A stretch of 64,000 nt of DNA from Streptomyces sp. S.PB5 (GCF_030403745.1 NZ_JAQMWP010000026.1:57502-121501), one strand, 5' to 3'; positions 24,781 to 34,089 are shown, counted from the stretch's first letter. Numbers and translations are program-made. The notes: a model not told the origin generated them from the sequence alone.

Positions 24781-24802
24781 GGACCGAAGAACCAGGAGAG
24801 GC

Positions 24803-25987
24803 ATGACCGACACCACCGCGCAGTCCCTGTCCACCCGCAGCGTGCACGCCGGCGAACACCGTGACCCTCAAGGGGCCATCCACACCCCGCTGTACACGCA
24901 CTCCACCTTCGCGTTTGAGTCCACCGCCGACCTCCTCGACGTCGTCGAGGGCCGCACGCCGGGCAACCTCTACACCCGCTACGGCCTCAACCCCACCATC
25001 CGCTCCGTGGAGGCCAAGCTCGCCGACCTCGAAGGGGGTGAGCAGGCTCTCGCCTTCTCCTCCGGCATGGCCGCCGAGGCCGCCACCTTCCTCGCCCACA
25101 CCCGCACCGGCGAGCACATCGTGTGCCTCGGCGACGTCTACGGCGGCACCTTCGAACTCCTCGGTGCCAACCTGCCTCAGCTCGGCATCACCACCACCTT
25201 CCTGCGCGGCGACGAAGTCGAACGGCTGCCCGAGGTGCTCACCGACCGCACCCGGATCGTGTTCTTCGAAACCCCCTCCAACCCCACCCTGGAGGTCTTC
25301 GACATCTGGGCGATCGCCGAACAGGCGCGTACGGTTGGGGCGTTGACGGTGGTGGACAACACCTTCGCCACCCCCGTCAACCAGAACCCCCTCAGCCACG
25401 GGGCGGACCTGGTCGTCCACTCCGCGACGAAATACCTCGGCGGGCACTCCGACCTGACCGCCGGCGCGCTGATCGGCCCGGGTGAGCTGCTGGCCCCGGT
25501 GGGGATGTGGCGCAAGAACCTCGGCCAGACGATCGCCCCCGAGACCGCGTCGCTGCTGGCCCGCTCCATCCGCAGCCTGCCGGTCCGGGTGCGGGCCCAG
25601 AACGAGGCCGCCGCGGCCGTCGCCGCGTTCCTGGCCGCCCACCCCCGCGTGCTGCGGGTCAACTACCCCGGACTGGCCACCGGAGAGCAGAAGCGGATCG
25701 TGGACGCGCAGATGCGCGCGGGCGGCGGGATGCTCAGCGCCGTCCTGGACGCGACCGCGGACCAGACCGCCGCGGTCGTCGACCGGCTGCGGCTGTTCGC
25801 CATCGCGCCCAGCCTCGGCGGCGTGGAGAGCCTGGTCACCCAGCCCATCACCACCACCCACCACGGCGTCGACCCCGGCGAGCGCGCCAGGCGCGGCATC
25901 GCGGACGGCATGATCCGCCTGTCCGTCGGCCTGGAGGACGCCGACGACCTCATCCAGGACCTCGCCCACGCCCTCGACACCCCATAA
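24803..25987 (+). CDS. Cys/Met-metabolism PLP enzyme (cystathionine gamma-lyase/synthase family)
   Basis: 394 residues from an ATG at 24803 with AGGAGAG upstream. LSTRSVHAGEHRDPQGAIHT opens the Cys_Met_Meta_PP fold; NLYTRYGLNPTIRSVEAKLA is the substrate/PLP-phosphate region; VVDNTFATPVNQNPLSHGAD and the Schiff-base lysine in HSATKYLGGHSDLTAG follow; SLGGVESLVTQPITTTH is near the C-terminus. Members interconvert homocysteine, cystathionine and cysteine or release H2S/methanethiol, and these activities cannot be told apart by eye. Next to the sulfur island it may feed cysteine to the desulfurase or use reduced sulfide for assimilation. Monocistronic, on the opposite strand. Confidence 0.9.
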   Translation: MTDTTAQSLSTRSVHAGEHRDPQGAIHTPLYTHSTFAFESTADLLDVVEGRTPGNLYTRYGLNPTIRSVEAKLADLEGGEQALAFSSGMAAEAATFLAHTRTGEHIVCLGDVYGGTFELLGANLPQLGITTTFLRGDEVERLPEVLTDRTRIVFFETPSNPTLEVFDIWAIAEQARTVGALTVVDNTFATPVNQNPLSHGADLVVHSATKYLGGHSDLTAGALIGPGELLAPVGMWRKNLGQTIAPETASLLARSIRSLPVRVRAQNEAAAAVAAFLAAHPRVLRVNYPGLATGEQKRIVDAQMRAGGGMLSAVLDATADQTAAVVDRLRLFAIAPSLGGVESLVTQPITTTHHGVDPGERARRGIADGMIRLSVGLEDADDLIQDLAHALDTP

Positions 25988-26072
25988 CCGACCCGCCGCC
26001 GGCTCAGGCCCGAACCCCCGCACCGCCACCCCCCCGGCGACAGAGCCCCTTGTGACCCGCACCGCCAAAGGG

Positions 26073-26738
26073 TCAGCGGGGCAGGGTCTGGGTGACGCGC
26101 CACAGACGACGTGGCAGATCGCCCTCCTCGAAGGCGTGGACCTCGTCGAGGTTCCAGCCGTCGGCGAGGGCGTCGACCAGGTCGCGGTCGAAGAAGTGCA
26201 CGGCGAAGCCGCCGTGTTCGTAGATGTCGTCGCCGTGGCCGGTGCCCTGACCGAAGTGGGCGTCGCCGGTGTGGCGCACGGTGTAGACGAAGGTGCCGCC
26301 GGGCCGCAGGACGCGGCGGATCTCGCCCACCAGGGCATGGATCTCCTTGGTGGACAGGGCCATGCACAGCAGCATGTGCGCGAAGACCGCGTCCACGCAG
26401 GCGTCCGGCAGGGGCAGCGGCTCGCGCACGTCGTGCAGGGCGGTGGTGACACGGTCGTCGACGCCGTGGGCCTCGGCGGTGCCGCGCAGCTGCTCCAGGC
26501 CGACGGCGCTGAAGTCGGCGGCCCGGACGCTGAAGCCCTCGCGGGCCAAGTACACCGCGTCCCGGCCGTGACCGGCCCCCAGCTCCAACACGTCCTGCGC
26601 GCCGACCGTACAGAACACGCCGGCCGCGTGGACGGCCGCAGCCGAGGGCTGCTCGCCGTACATGCCCGGGTGGGCGGTATAGGTGTGCTGCCAGTGGCGC
26701 CGCTGCGCGTTTGCCAGTTCCTGCTCCTCGTCGGCCAC
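26073..26738 (-). CDS. Class I SAM-dependent methyltransferase
   Basis: 221 residues from a GTG at 26738 with GGGAG upstream. Motif I is DVLELGAGHGRDAVYLAREG, followed by the acidic strand end VRAADFSAVG and motif III around RVLRPGGTFVYTVRHTGD. The overall layout resembles TehB/ubiE-like small-molecule methyltransferases. A role in detoxifying chalcogen compounds (as TehB for tellurite) would fit the neighbouring sulfur genes but is inference. Convergent with the PLP-enzyme gene. Confidence 0.85.
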   Translation of the reverse strand: MADEEQELANAQRRHWQHTYTAHPGMYGEQPSAAAVHAAGVFCTVGAQDVLELGAGHGRDAVYLAREGFSVRAADFSAVGLEQLRGTAEAHGVDDRVTTALHDVREPLPLPDACVDAVFAHMLLCMALSTKEIHALVGEIRRVLRPGGTFVYTVRHTGDAHFGQGTGHGDDIYEHGGFAVHFFDRDLVDALADGWNLDEVHAFEEGDLPRRLWRVTQTLPR

Positions 26739-27124
26739 GTCTGTTCGCTCCCTTGCATGTTCCGGCCGGTCCGGCCGCGACAGCCCAGCCTAGATCGGCC
26801 GCCAAGGCGGCGATCCCGCGGACCGGCGGGCCCGGGACTCGGGGGCGCTACAGCCCACCAGCCGTGTCACCACGACCGCACGCCGGTCCGAGGGATCGCC
26901 CTGCACTGCCGCCGACCTGGCCGGAGTCTCACTCGCCGGCTGCGTCCCTTAAAGACCGAGTCCTCCGCAGATCGTGTTGCTTCACAGCCGAGCTGCGGCT
27001 TCAGCCTGTGCCGCATTCGTGCAGCTCATTGTGTCGATTTCCCCGATGTCGGCACGTGACGAAGCGCACGCTCCAGCGAACGGTCCGGTGCCCTCGGTCA
27101 GGACAACAAACTCGATCCAGCCGC
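26739..27124. other. Gap without a supported gene
   Basis: Between the two methyltransferases I see no independent gene. The frameshifted methyltransferase frame stays open to 26982 but its translation there has no resemblance to the family and poor codon bias. Composition is closer to random than in the flanking genes. Confidence 0.4.
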
Positions 27125-27767
27125 CTACTGCGGCTTTGAGCTTCGAGACGCTGTTCCCCGCATATGGAAGGAGACAGGGGTCCGCGTCTGGGGGAAGAGG
27201 AAGCGGTCGAGGTGTTCGATGGCGAATCCTGCCCGTGTGATGGCCTGTTGAGTGTCGCGGCCGGGTGTGACAGCCGCCGTCGAGGACCGGCCATACGGTG
27301 GCGTCCAGCAGACGCTGGACCCGGACGAGGCCGGGCGTATCGGCACGGACGTGTTCCAGGAAACGCAGTTGTCCACCTGGCCTGAGTACGCGGAGGGCTT
27401 CGCCGAGGGCCACGTCGGGATCGGGGACCGTGCACAGCACGAACGCGAACACCGCGGCGTCGAAGCTCTCGCCGGGCACGGCAAGCTCCTCGGCGCTGCC
27501 GGCGACCACCTCGATCGAGACGGGCGCCTGGCGCGCGGTGGCTTCCGCGAGGCGCCGCAGGCGTGGTTCGGGCTCGACGGCCAGTACGCGGGTGACGGTG
27601 GGCGGGTAGTGGAGGAAGTTCGCACCGTCCCCGGCACCGATCACGACCACCTCGCCGGTGAGTCCGGCGAGGAGGGTGCGGCGGTGTTCGGCCATCCCCG
27701 CTTGTTCCATGGCCTTGCTCATGCGGGGATACAGCCGGGAGAAGACAGGGCGGCTCATCTTGATCAC
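27125..27767 (-). pseudogene. SAM-dependent methyltransferase with a single-base frameshift
   Basis: The GTG at 27767 overlaps the P450 stop (GTGA). The N-terminal 175 codons are a normal UbiE/phospholipid-methyltransferase-like domain (EVVVIGAGDGANFLHYPPTV, EALRVLRPGGQLRFLEHVRA). At the expected GGCHTGRDT motif the DNA reads GGC TGT CAC ACC CGG, with one C too many at about 27270-27272. Dropping it restores DTQQAITRAGFAIEHLDRFL and FPQTRTPVSFHMRG, ending at a stop at 27125, exactly as expected for the family. Without correction the frame runs on to 26982 as unrelated sequence. Either a true mutation or a sequencing error in a C-run. Confidence 0.75.
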
Positions 27768-28933
27768 CAGACCACGGGGAGTTCAACGAGGCCGCCCGTC
27801 AGTACGTCACCACGCACCGCCAGTTCCTCGACCGGTACGGCGAGCCGCATCGCCGGGAGGCCCCGGACCAGCTGCGCGAGGGCGACCTGCAGCTCGATGC
27901 GGGCCAGAGGCGCGCCGATGCAGTAGCGCGCGCCGTGTCCGAAGGTGAGATGGGAGGCGGCTCGGCGGGTGGCGTCGAAGCGGTCGGGGTCGGGGAAGAC
28001 AGCGGGGTCGTGGTTGGCGGCGCCGTTGTCCAGCATCACGAGATCCCCAGCTCGGATGGTGACACCGCAGATGTCGAAGTCGCCGCGGGCGTAGCGGGGT
28101 ATGCCCCCGCCGCCTTTGCCCGGGGCTCGCAGGATTTCCTCGACAGCATCCGGAATCCGGTCGGGAGATTCCGCCAGGGCCTGCCACTGGTCCGGATTCG
28201 AGAGCAGCAGCAATGCCCCGAGGCCGATCTGGACGACGGTGGTCTCGTGGCCGGCGAACAGCAGGGCCATCGCCAGCATGGCGACCTCGTCGTCGCCGAC
28301 GCCGTCGGTCGCGCAGAGTCGTGAGATCACGTCGTCGGCGGGCTCGCGGCGCTTGCGGGCAACCAATTCCTTTCCGTACGTGAACAGTTCACCCAGACCC
28401 TGCTCCGAGCGGGGCCGGTCGAGTACGTCGGCGGCGGCCTGTGTCCAGGTGCGGAACCGAGCTCGGTCGTCGTACGGGACACCGAGCAGTTCACAGATGA
28501 CGAGGATCGGCAGCGGGAGCGCGAGAGCGGCGTTGAGATCGGCCGGCTGATCCTGGCGCGCGAGTTCGTCGAGAAGTTCCGCGGTCAGGGCCACCACGCG
28601 AGGACGGAAGGCACGCATGAGCCCGGGTGTGAAGTGGGGTTGGAGCAACGAACGCATGCGAACGTGGTCGGCCTTCTCGGTCGCGTAGTTGCCCAGCGGC
28701 CCACCGAAGAGGGCCGACTCGTTGGAGCGGGCGGCGGCGCTCGGGCAGGGGTGGGAGCGGCCGAGCCGGGGGTCGTCGAGCAGTCGGCGCACCTCGTGGT
28801 ATCCGGTGACGAGCCAGGCGTCGTCGCCGACGCGCGTGCGGATCTTGTGGACGGCTCCCTGCGTCTGCAGCTCGCGCAGCAGCGGCGGGACCTGAAGGGG
28901 ACCGGTCTGTTCGAAGGGCAGCTGGGCGGTCAC
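27764..28933 (-). CDS. Cytochrome P450
   Basis: 389 residues from a GTG at 28933 preceded by GGAG. The I-helix oxygen-binding motif AGHETT (about 227-232), the K-helix ExxR (AVEEILR) and the heme-ligand loop FGHGARYCIGAPLAR (Cys near 337) are all present, so the enzyme looks active. Class I bacterial P450s need ferredoxin partners, which are not encoded nearby. The substrate is unknown; the coupled methyltransferase gene suggests tailoring of a small molecule. The upstream divergent TetR gene and the repeated operator between them point to induction by the substrate or a related compound. The open frame extends far upstream of 28933 but across the operator and the opposite gene. Confidence 0.93.
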   Translation of the reverse strand: MTAQLPFEQTGPLQVPPLLRELQTQGAVHKIRTRVGDDAWLVTGYHEVRRLLDDPRLGRSHPCPSAAARSNESALFGGPLGNYATEKADHVRMRSLLQPHFTPGLMRAFRPRVVALTAELLDELARQDQPADLNAALALPLPILVICELLGVPYDDRARFRTWTQAAADVLDRPRSEQGLGELFTYGKELVARKRREPADDVISRLCATDGVGDDEVAMLAMALLFAGHETTVVQIGLGALLLLSNPDQWQALAESPDRIPDAVEEILRAPGKGGGGIPRYARGDFDICGVTIRAGDLVMLDNGAANHDPAVFPDPDRFDATRRAASHLTFGHGARYCIGAPLARIELQVALAQLVRGLPAMRLAVPVEELAVRGDVLTGGLVELPVVW

Positions 28934-28953
28934 GGCAGCTCCTGATACGCAAA

Positions 28954-29002
28954 TTTGTATACTCAGACTTAAACGAACATACTTGTATACTCGCACGTAA
29001 AC
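28954..29002. promoter_or_regulatory. TetR operator: two direct repeats between P450 and TetR genes
   Basis: TTGTATACTC occurs at 28955-28964 and at 28983-28992, each followed by a similar AAAC-ending stretch (repeat length about 21, period 28). Each contains the palindrome GTATAC. The region is strikingly AT-rich, lies between divergent starts and overlaps both likely promoters. Confidence 0.7.
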
Positions 29003-29017
29003 AAGAGGAGGTTTTGG

Positions 29018-29614
29018 GTGGCAGAGCGAACGGGCTCCGGTGGTGTTGAGCCGGTGAAGCGGATGCGGCGGGCCGAGCGACGCGAGCAGATCCTCGATGC
29101 CGCCACTCGGGCGTTCGCACGCGCCGGCTTCGTCGGCACGGGTCTTGATGACGTCGCCGCCGAGGCGGGCATCACCCGGGTGATGCTCTACCGGCACTTC
29201 GAGTCCAAGGCCGACATGTACCGAGCGGTCCTGGATCGAGCCTGCGTCCGTCTGGCGGAAAACGTGGGCAGCGACAACTTCGACGAGAACTCGGTTCCCG
29301 CCCTGGTCCGTGCTGCGGCGGCCGACCCCGACGCCTTCCGGCTGCTGTTCCATCAGGCCGCCCGGGAGCCAGAATTCCGCGACCTCATCGACAGCCTCAC
29401 CGCAGCTTCGAGCGAAGTCGCTCAGCGCAACCTCGCCGCGCTCCTGCCCGCCGGACCCTGGCTCGACTGGGCGGCGCGCGTGATTCCCGTCTTCACCATC
29501 GAGGCCGTCATCGGCTGGCTGGACGCCGGACAGCCGGACCCAGATGCCGCAGCGGACCGGATCAGCGACGCCATCCACGGCGTCATCGAGGCCGCACGCC
29601 CGGCCGACAACTGA
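29018..29614 (+). CDS. TetR-family transcriptional regulator
   Basis: 198 residues from a GTG at 29018 with AGGAGG upstream. The N-terminal helix-turn-helix is canonical: RREQILDAATRAFARAGFVG, then TGLDDVAAEAGITRVMLYRH and FESKADMYRAVLDRA. The C-terminal ligand-binding domain is generic. Divergent from the P450 gene with the repeated operator between, so it most likely represses both itself and the P450-methyltransferase unit until a ligand binds. Confidence 0.92.
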   Translation: MAERTGSGGVEPVKRMRRAERREQILDAATRAFARAGFVGTGLDDVAAEAGITRVMLYRHFESKADMYRAVLDRACVRLAENVGSDNFDENSVPALVRAAAADPDAFRLLFHQAAREPEFRDLIDSLTAASSEVAQRNLAALLPAGPWLDWAARVIPVFTIEAVIGWLDAGQPDPDAAADRISDAIHGVIEAARPADN

Positions 29615-29764
29615 ACCTTGCTTCCCAAAGCCGCAGCCGCATGACTGCCCGGTTGACGTCACCCGGCGCGCGTCGGCCAGTTCCCAGACCTGGAGTCGTT
29701 CTTGGCAACCTGGAGGCGGATAGCGGAACTGAACCCTCCGAGGAGTCCGGGGACAGCGCAAAAG

Positions 29765-29880
29765 GGCCAAGATCGCGAGACAGAAGTTCCGTGTCCCTCG
29801 AATGAGACGGCCAGGAAAGCCCAGGTCGTCACGGCGGAACAAGACATTCCAATTGCGGACCTACGGCGGCTGTAGGTTCG
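29765..29880 (+). mobile_element. Remnant of an IS5-type element end
   Basis: About 110 bases beginning GCCAAGATCGCGAGAC and ending near AATTGCGGACCTAC align by eye, in the same orientation, with the start of the IS5-like element at 33388 (GCCAAGATCGTGAGAC to AATGCGGTCCTAC). No transposase sequence follows. The rest of the stretch from 29615 to 30058 holds no gene I can support. Confidence 0.5.
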
Positions 29881-30058
29881 CGTTTCCGATGTCCCTATCT
29901 CATTGACAGTGGCCTTTGTCCGGCCCAAGGGACAGTGCGGTGAGACGAACTGAGCGGAGGCGTAGGCGTTTCCCTGCGTTCGCCGCTGTAGAGACGACCG
30001 CGCAGCGAAGGCTGCTCGGTGAGTCACGGCTGTTCGTGGGACAGGCGCGCCCCTGATC

Positions 30059-32620
30059 TCAGGCCAACAGGCCAGGGGCGGGTGGCACGGCCTCCCAGCG
30101 CTCCGCCGGCAATCCGTCCGGTTCCCACCCGTACCGTTCGAGCTTCTCCGCATCTGCAGCTCGGCCCGTCCCGCGCAGCACTTGAACCATCATGGGGAGC
30201 GCTACCCGGTTCCCGGTCACCGCACAGGTCGGCAGCCAGGCCAGGACCTCTTCGGTTCGGCCGGCTTCAGTCAAGAGGCGGACCGCGTCCGCCACTGCAT
30301 GTGTGTCGCCGACCTCAGCGCGTGCCTGGACACAAAGGATGGCTTCGTTCGCTCGCCCCGTGTCCTCCAGTAGCTTCGTAGCGAGGCGGGCTATTCTCGT
30401 CCGACTGAACTCGCCAAGGAACTTCCACCAGCGGACGGCTTCTTCACCACGGCCTGCCATCCACAGGGCCGTAGAGACATAGAGAATATCCAGTTCAGAG
30501 TCACCGGTATCGAAGCGTGCACCGTTATACCCCGAGCGCCTAAGGCATTCCTCCGCCTCGTCGGCGCCTGCCGCAAGTTCGGTTACCTGAATGATGCAAT
30601 TGATGTCTTCGGACCATATGTATGCATTAATGCGCCTAATGATTGATTCGTGCAGATCGACGTCTTGTGGCTGCCGAGGTTGCGGCCTCTCAGCGCTATT
30701 CGCTGCAGACGATGATTCCCCTCTTGTTTCGATGCCATCGGCTCCCGTGGCGGATCCGGTAGAATCGAACTCGGCGGAGCGTGAAGACCATTCTATACGG
30801 AGCTGCAAGCTGTCGAGCATGACATCCAGACGGTTGTCGGCCACGCAGGTTCGATGGGTATGCAACCAGCTGATGGCCGCTTCGGCGCAGCCCGCCTCCG
30901 CCAGGATTCCGGACGCCTCCTGGGCACTGCCCTCAACGTCGTCGATCTCGTGGCGGCTGCCACCTTCGTAGTGCAACCACCAGGACATGGCGTCACCTAC
31001 CCGACCCATCTTCGCGAGCAACGCGAGTGCCCTCATATGGGGACGTTCATAGTAATTGCCGGGCCAGTGCTGCTCAGAGCAGTGCTGCCACCACGCAAGC
31101 GCCTCCTCGAGCCGCCCCTTCTTTTCCAGTAAGTTTCCCGCCTTTTCGCCGGCGACGCTACTTTCCGTCGAGTTGGCGCATTTCTTCCACCAGTCGATGG
31201 CCTCGTCGGTCCGGTTCGTTTCCTCCAGCATCCAGGCTATGTAGGAGGAACTATGAACGCTGCCCATGTCGAACGCGCACCGATACCATTCGATCGCTTC
31301 GTCGATGCGGCCTGCGTCTCGCAACAGCCTGGCTTCTTCTTCGAACATCCCATGGATAATGCCAACCTCTCCGATTTCCATCAAATAGGCACTGCTCTCA
31401 ATCGCGCGCGTATAAAGACATGTGGCGATCCTCAGAAGGCCACGGTCGCGGGCTTCCCTGGCAAGAAAGAAGAAGCGGGCGGCAGGCTTGGGATGACTAC
31501 TGATCAGTCTGATCAGTGCATCCCACAGGGCCGCGGGAACGCGAACACCACGGCGGGCCTTGCCCGCATACTGTTCAAGATGGTCCGCCAGGTCGTACGA
31601 AGGCTGCTCCAGAGCGGGAGCGCCGCGACGGGAGCGGACGAGCGTCAGGGGTCCTGGGACCCCACGTACGCGGCGCAGCGCGTAGCGCAGCGCTTTTTCG
31701 GCCCAGTCGTCGGGCAGCTGATTCCACTGCCTGTCGGTCAAGTACCCCTGGGCTGCCGCCGTCAGCAAGGTGTGCGGCAGGTCAATGCCGCTGAGTAGAC
31801 GGCGGGCGTCCATCGCCGCCTCGATGAGCGCCCTGGCGCCCGGATCGGCACTCCGGTAGCGGTCCATCAGAGCCGGAGCGCCAGCCAGGAACTGGATGAC
31901 CTGCCTGTCCTCTGCATCGCGCGCCGCCTGGGCCAACCGTGGGTCGGTTCGGGTCAGTTCCTGCAGCCTGACCATCTCCTCATCGGAGAAGGCAGGGGGT
32001 ACGTGCGTAGACACAGCGATGTCAGTGAGGAGGGTACGGCTTTCCCGATATGGGTCTGCCCCAACGCCCTCGGGCTCGGTGGTGAGGACGGACCACGATT
32101 CCGTCCAGAGCGTGGCTAGCACAAGCACGGGCCCTCGGCGGGTTTCGGCCAGTAGCTCGTGCAGCTGACCGGCGATCGTCTCCCCCGACACGCTTGGCCC
32201 CCCGATCACCGGCTCGGCAAAAAAGTAGCGTTCTGCCTGGTTGAGCCAGACCACGGTGCGCGGTTCGACTTCGGGAAGTCCAGACGCGGCGGCCACTACT
32301 GGAGTGGGGACGATCGGATGCCAGACCCCCCACTCCGCGGGCAGTCCTTGGACTGCCTCCCACAAAGCTCGTGTCTTACCAGTCGAGGAGTCCCCGATCA
32401 GAACCACCATCGAGCTGGTCCCCGCCCGGGCGCCCTCGATTGCTCGTCCCAGCAGCCGGTCGTGGGGCCGCCGGACGTAATGTGGAAGCGGCGGCAGATC
32501 GCGCTCTTCCGGAACCTCCAGCGTCCGGTGGACTTCCAGCATGAACGGGTCAAGATCACTGACCGGACGAGTATGAACACGGACGCCTCTACCGGACGCC
32601 CCTTCCCTCTGCGTGGCCAC
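30059..32620 (-). CDS. STAND-like NTPase with Trp-rich TPR array
   Basis: About 853 residues from a GTG at 32620 preceded by AAGGGGGA; the open frame continues to 32746 but without a ribosome site. An N-terminal P-loop, VVLIGDSSTGKTRALWEAV (Walker A at about 76-83), opens a domain of about 300 residues. The C-terminal half is a helical repeat array with a recurring GRxxEAhxWW signature: GRIDEAIEWYRCA, NRTDEAIDWWKKC, GRLEEALAWWQHC, GRVGDAMSWWLHY, GRGEEAVRWWKFL, GRANEAILC and more, about nine copies. This is the layout of STAND ATPases (sensor repeats plus molecular switch), used in actinomycetes in signalling and in phage defence. No effector domain (nuclease, TIR, protease) is recognisable. 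Confidence 0.7.
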   Translation of the reverse strand: MATQREGASGRGVRVHTRPVSDLDPFMLEVHRTLEVPEERDLPPLPHYVRRPHDRLLGRAIEGARAGTSSMVVLIGDSSTGKTRALWEAVQGLPAEWGVWHPIVPTPVVAAASGLPEVEPRTVVWLNQAERYFFAEPVIGGPSVSGETIAGQLHELLAETRRGPVLVLATLWTESWSVLTTEPEGVGADPYRESRTLLTDIAVSTHVPPAFSDEEMVRLQELTRTDPRLAQAARDAEDRQVIQFLAGAPALMDRYRSADPGARALIEAAMDARRLLSGIDLPHTLLTAAAQGYLTDRQWNQLPDDWAEKALRYALRRVRGVPGPLTLVRSRRGAPALEQPSYDLADHLEQYAGKARRGVRVPAALWDALIRLISSHPKPAARFFFLAREARDRGLLRIATCLYTRAIESSAYLMEIGEVGIIHGMFEEEARLLRDAGRIDEAIEWYRCAFDMGSVHSSSYIAWMLEETNRTDEAIDWWKKCANSTESSVAGEKAGNLLEKKGRLEEALAWWQHCSEQHWPGNYYERPHMRALALLAKMGRVGDAMSWWLHYEGGSRHEIDDVEGSAQEASGILAEAGCAEAAISWLHTHRTCVADNRLDVMLDSLQLRIEWSSRSAEFDSTGSATGADGIETRGESSSAANSAERPQPRQPQDVDLHESIIRRINAYIWSEDINCIIQVTELAAGADEAEECLRRSGYNGARFDTGDSELDILYVSTALWMAGRGEEAVRWWKFLGEFSRTRIARLATKLLEDTGRANEAILCVQARAEVGDTHAVADAVRLLTEAGRTEEVLAWLPTCAVTGNRVALPMMVQVLRGTGRAADAEKLERYGWEPDGLPAERWEAVPPAPGLLA

Positions 32621-32790
32621 GGCGGGGTCCCCCTTTCCGCATCCCTGGCGCCAGTGTGCCAGTTGGTTGACGCCGAGGAGACCGACTCCCTGTCGAGTTC
32701 GCTGACCCCTTCGGCCCCTGCCCCAGTCGGCACTCGCAGGACACACTGGGGCAGGAATCGGCCCGCTCCAGGACGAGGTGGACGATCACC

Positions 32791-33267
32791 GTGAACGAAC
32801 TAATGACCGCGGTGCTGGCTGTCGTCTCGGCGTTGGGCGGCAGCGCAATCACCGGATATTTCACCGTCCGCGGCGCCCAGCGCCAGGCCGACGCCGCCTG
32901 GGCCTCAGCTCAGCGGCTGGCCGACGCCCAACTGGAGGTGGCACGCGAGACGTTGGGCGACCAGGTCGCCGCAGCACGGCGCCACGTCCGCCGCAGCGCC
33001 TACGTCGCCTTCCTTGGCAGAGTCGACCAGGCGCGCCAGGCAACCGTCGCCTGGTCGGAGGCTCCTGCCTCGACCGCCCTGAGCCAGGCCCGCGACAGGG
33101 CCCTGAGTGCAGTCGACGAGCCGTTGAACGTTGTTCGCCTCGAAGGCCCTATCGATGTCGCATCGGCCGCGGAAACGGTGACCGCTGCACTGGCCACCGC
33201 CCCACACCACTTCCCGCAGGCCCACGCCGAATTCCTTGTGCTGGCCCAGGCCGCCCTGCGCTCCTGA
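32791..33267 (+). CDS. Membrane-anchored coiled-coil protein
   Basis: 158 residues from a GTG at 32791. MTAVLAVVSALGGSAITGYF is a single N-terminal membrane span, followed by a Gln/Ala/Glu-rich helix (QRLADAQLEVARETLGDQV) of coiled-coil character and a second helical region. No family name known to me. It is divergent from the NTPase gene with 170 bases between, so the two may be co-regulated and act together, the membrane protein perhaps as effector or anchor. A perfect palindrome (GGGCCATGGCCC, 33268-33279) follows the stop and may terminate transcription. Confidence 0.6.
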   Translation: MNELMTAVLAVVSALGGSAITGYFTVRGAQRQADAAWASAQRLADAQLEVARETLGDQVAAARRHVRRSAYVAFLGRVDQARQATVAWSEAPASTALSQARDRALSAVDEPLNVVRLEGPIDVASAAETVTAALATAPHHFPQAHAEFLVLAQAALRS

Positions 33268-33387
33268 GGGCCATGGCCCACCACACTCACCGCCGCCGAG
33301 GGCACTTGCGCTCGTTGAGGTCCCCTGGTAGCGAGGCCATGCCATCATCCGCGAAGATCTGGCCGAGATTCCGCTCAGCCGTAGGAG

Positions 33388-34089
33388 GCCAAGATCGTGA
33401 GACACGATGCAGTGGCCCGGAGATGAGACATAGCGAGAACCGGCAGGTCACCACAACGGAGCGGGACATTCGGAATGCGGTCCTACAGCCCAGCTGGCAG
33501 CCGGTTTCGGCATCGGCATTGCCACGGTCTACCGGTACGTGGCTGAGGCGGTGGAGATCCTGGCCGCCCTCCCACCGGACCTCACCGCCGCGCCATCCGA
33601 GCAGCGTCACGCAAAGCGTTCGTGATCCTCGACGGCACGCTCCTGCCGATCGACCGGATCGCCGCAGACCGGCCGTACTACTCCGGAAAGCATCGAAAGC
33701 ACGGAATGAACGTCCAGGTCATCGCGGATCCATTCGGGCGTCTGCTGTGGGCCTCGCCTGCATTGCCCGGCGGGGTCCACGACATCCGCGCCGTGCGCAC
33801 CCACGGCATCATCGACGCCCTGGCCAACGCCGACATCCGCTGCTGGGCCGACAAGGGCTACCAAGGCGCTGGCGGAACCGTGCGGGTTCCGTACCGAGGC
33901 CGCACGGAGAAGCTGTCCATAGGTTAGCGAGCGGTCAACGTCTCCCACGCCAAAATCCGCGCGCTCGGCGAGCAGGCCATAGCAACCCTGAAGACCTGGC
34001 GCCTCCTGCGCAAACTGCGTTGCGGCACGACCCGCATCTCCGCCTTCGTCCAGGCAGTCACCACTCTTCACCTCAGCGCCTCAAACTGA
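33388..34089 (+). pseudogene. IS5-family element with decayed DDE transposase
   Basis: After the end-like stretch at 33388-33475, broken frames spell an IS5-group transposase: FGIGIATVYRYVAEAVEILA in one frame, then VILDGTLLPIDRIAADRPYY, HRKHGMNVQVIADPFGRLLW, ASPALPGGVHDIRAVRTHGI and CWADKGYQGAGGTVRVPYRG in another. A TAG at 33925 interrupts it before HAKIRALGEQAIATLKTWRL, and the C-terminus ends at 34089. At least one frameshift (about 33605-33625) plus the in-frame stop make it inactive. It marks the left border of the pilus/conjugation region. Confidence 0.82.

Noticed and set aside
28934..29842. Upstream extension of the P450 frame to 29842
   Set aside because: It crosses the TetR gene and the operator; the GTG at 28933 has a ribosome site and gives a normal P450 length.
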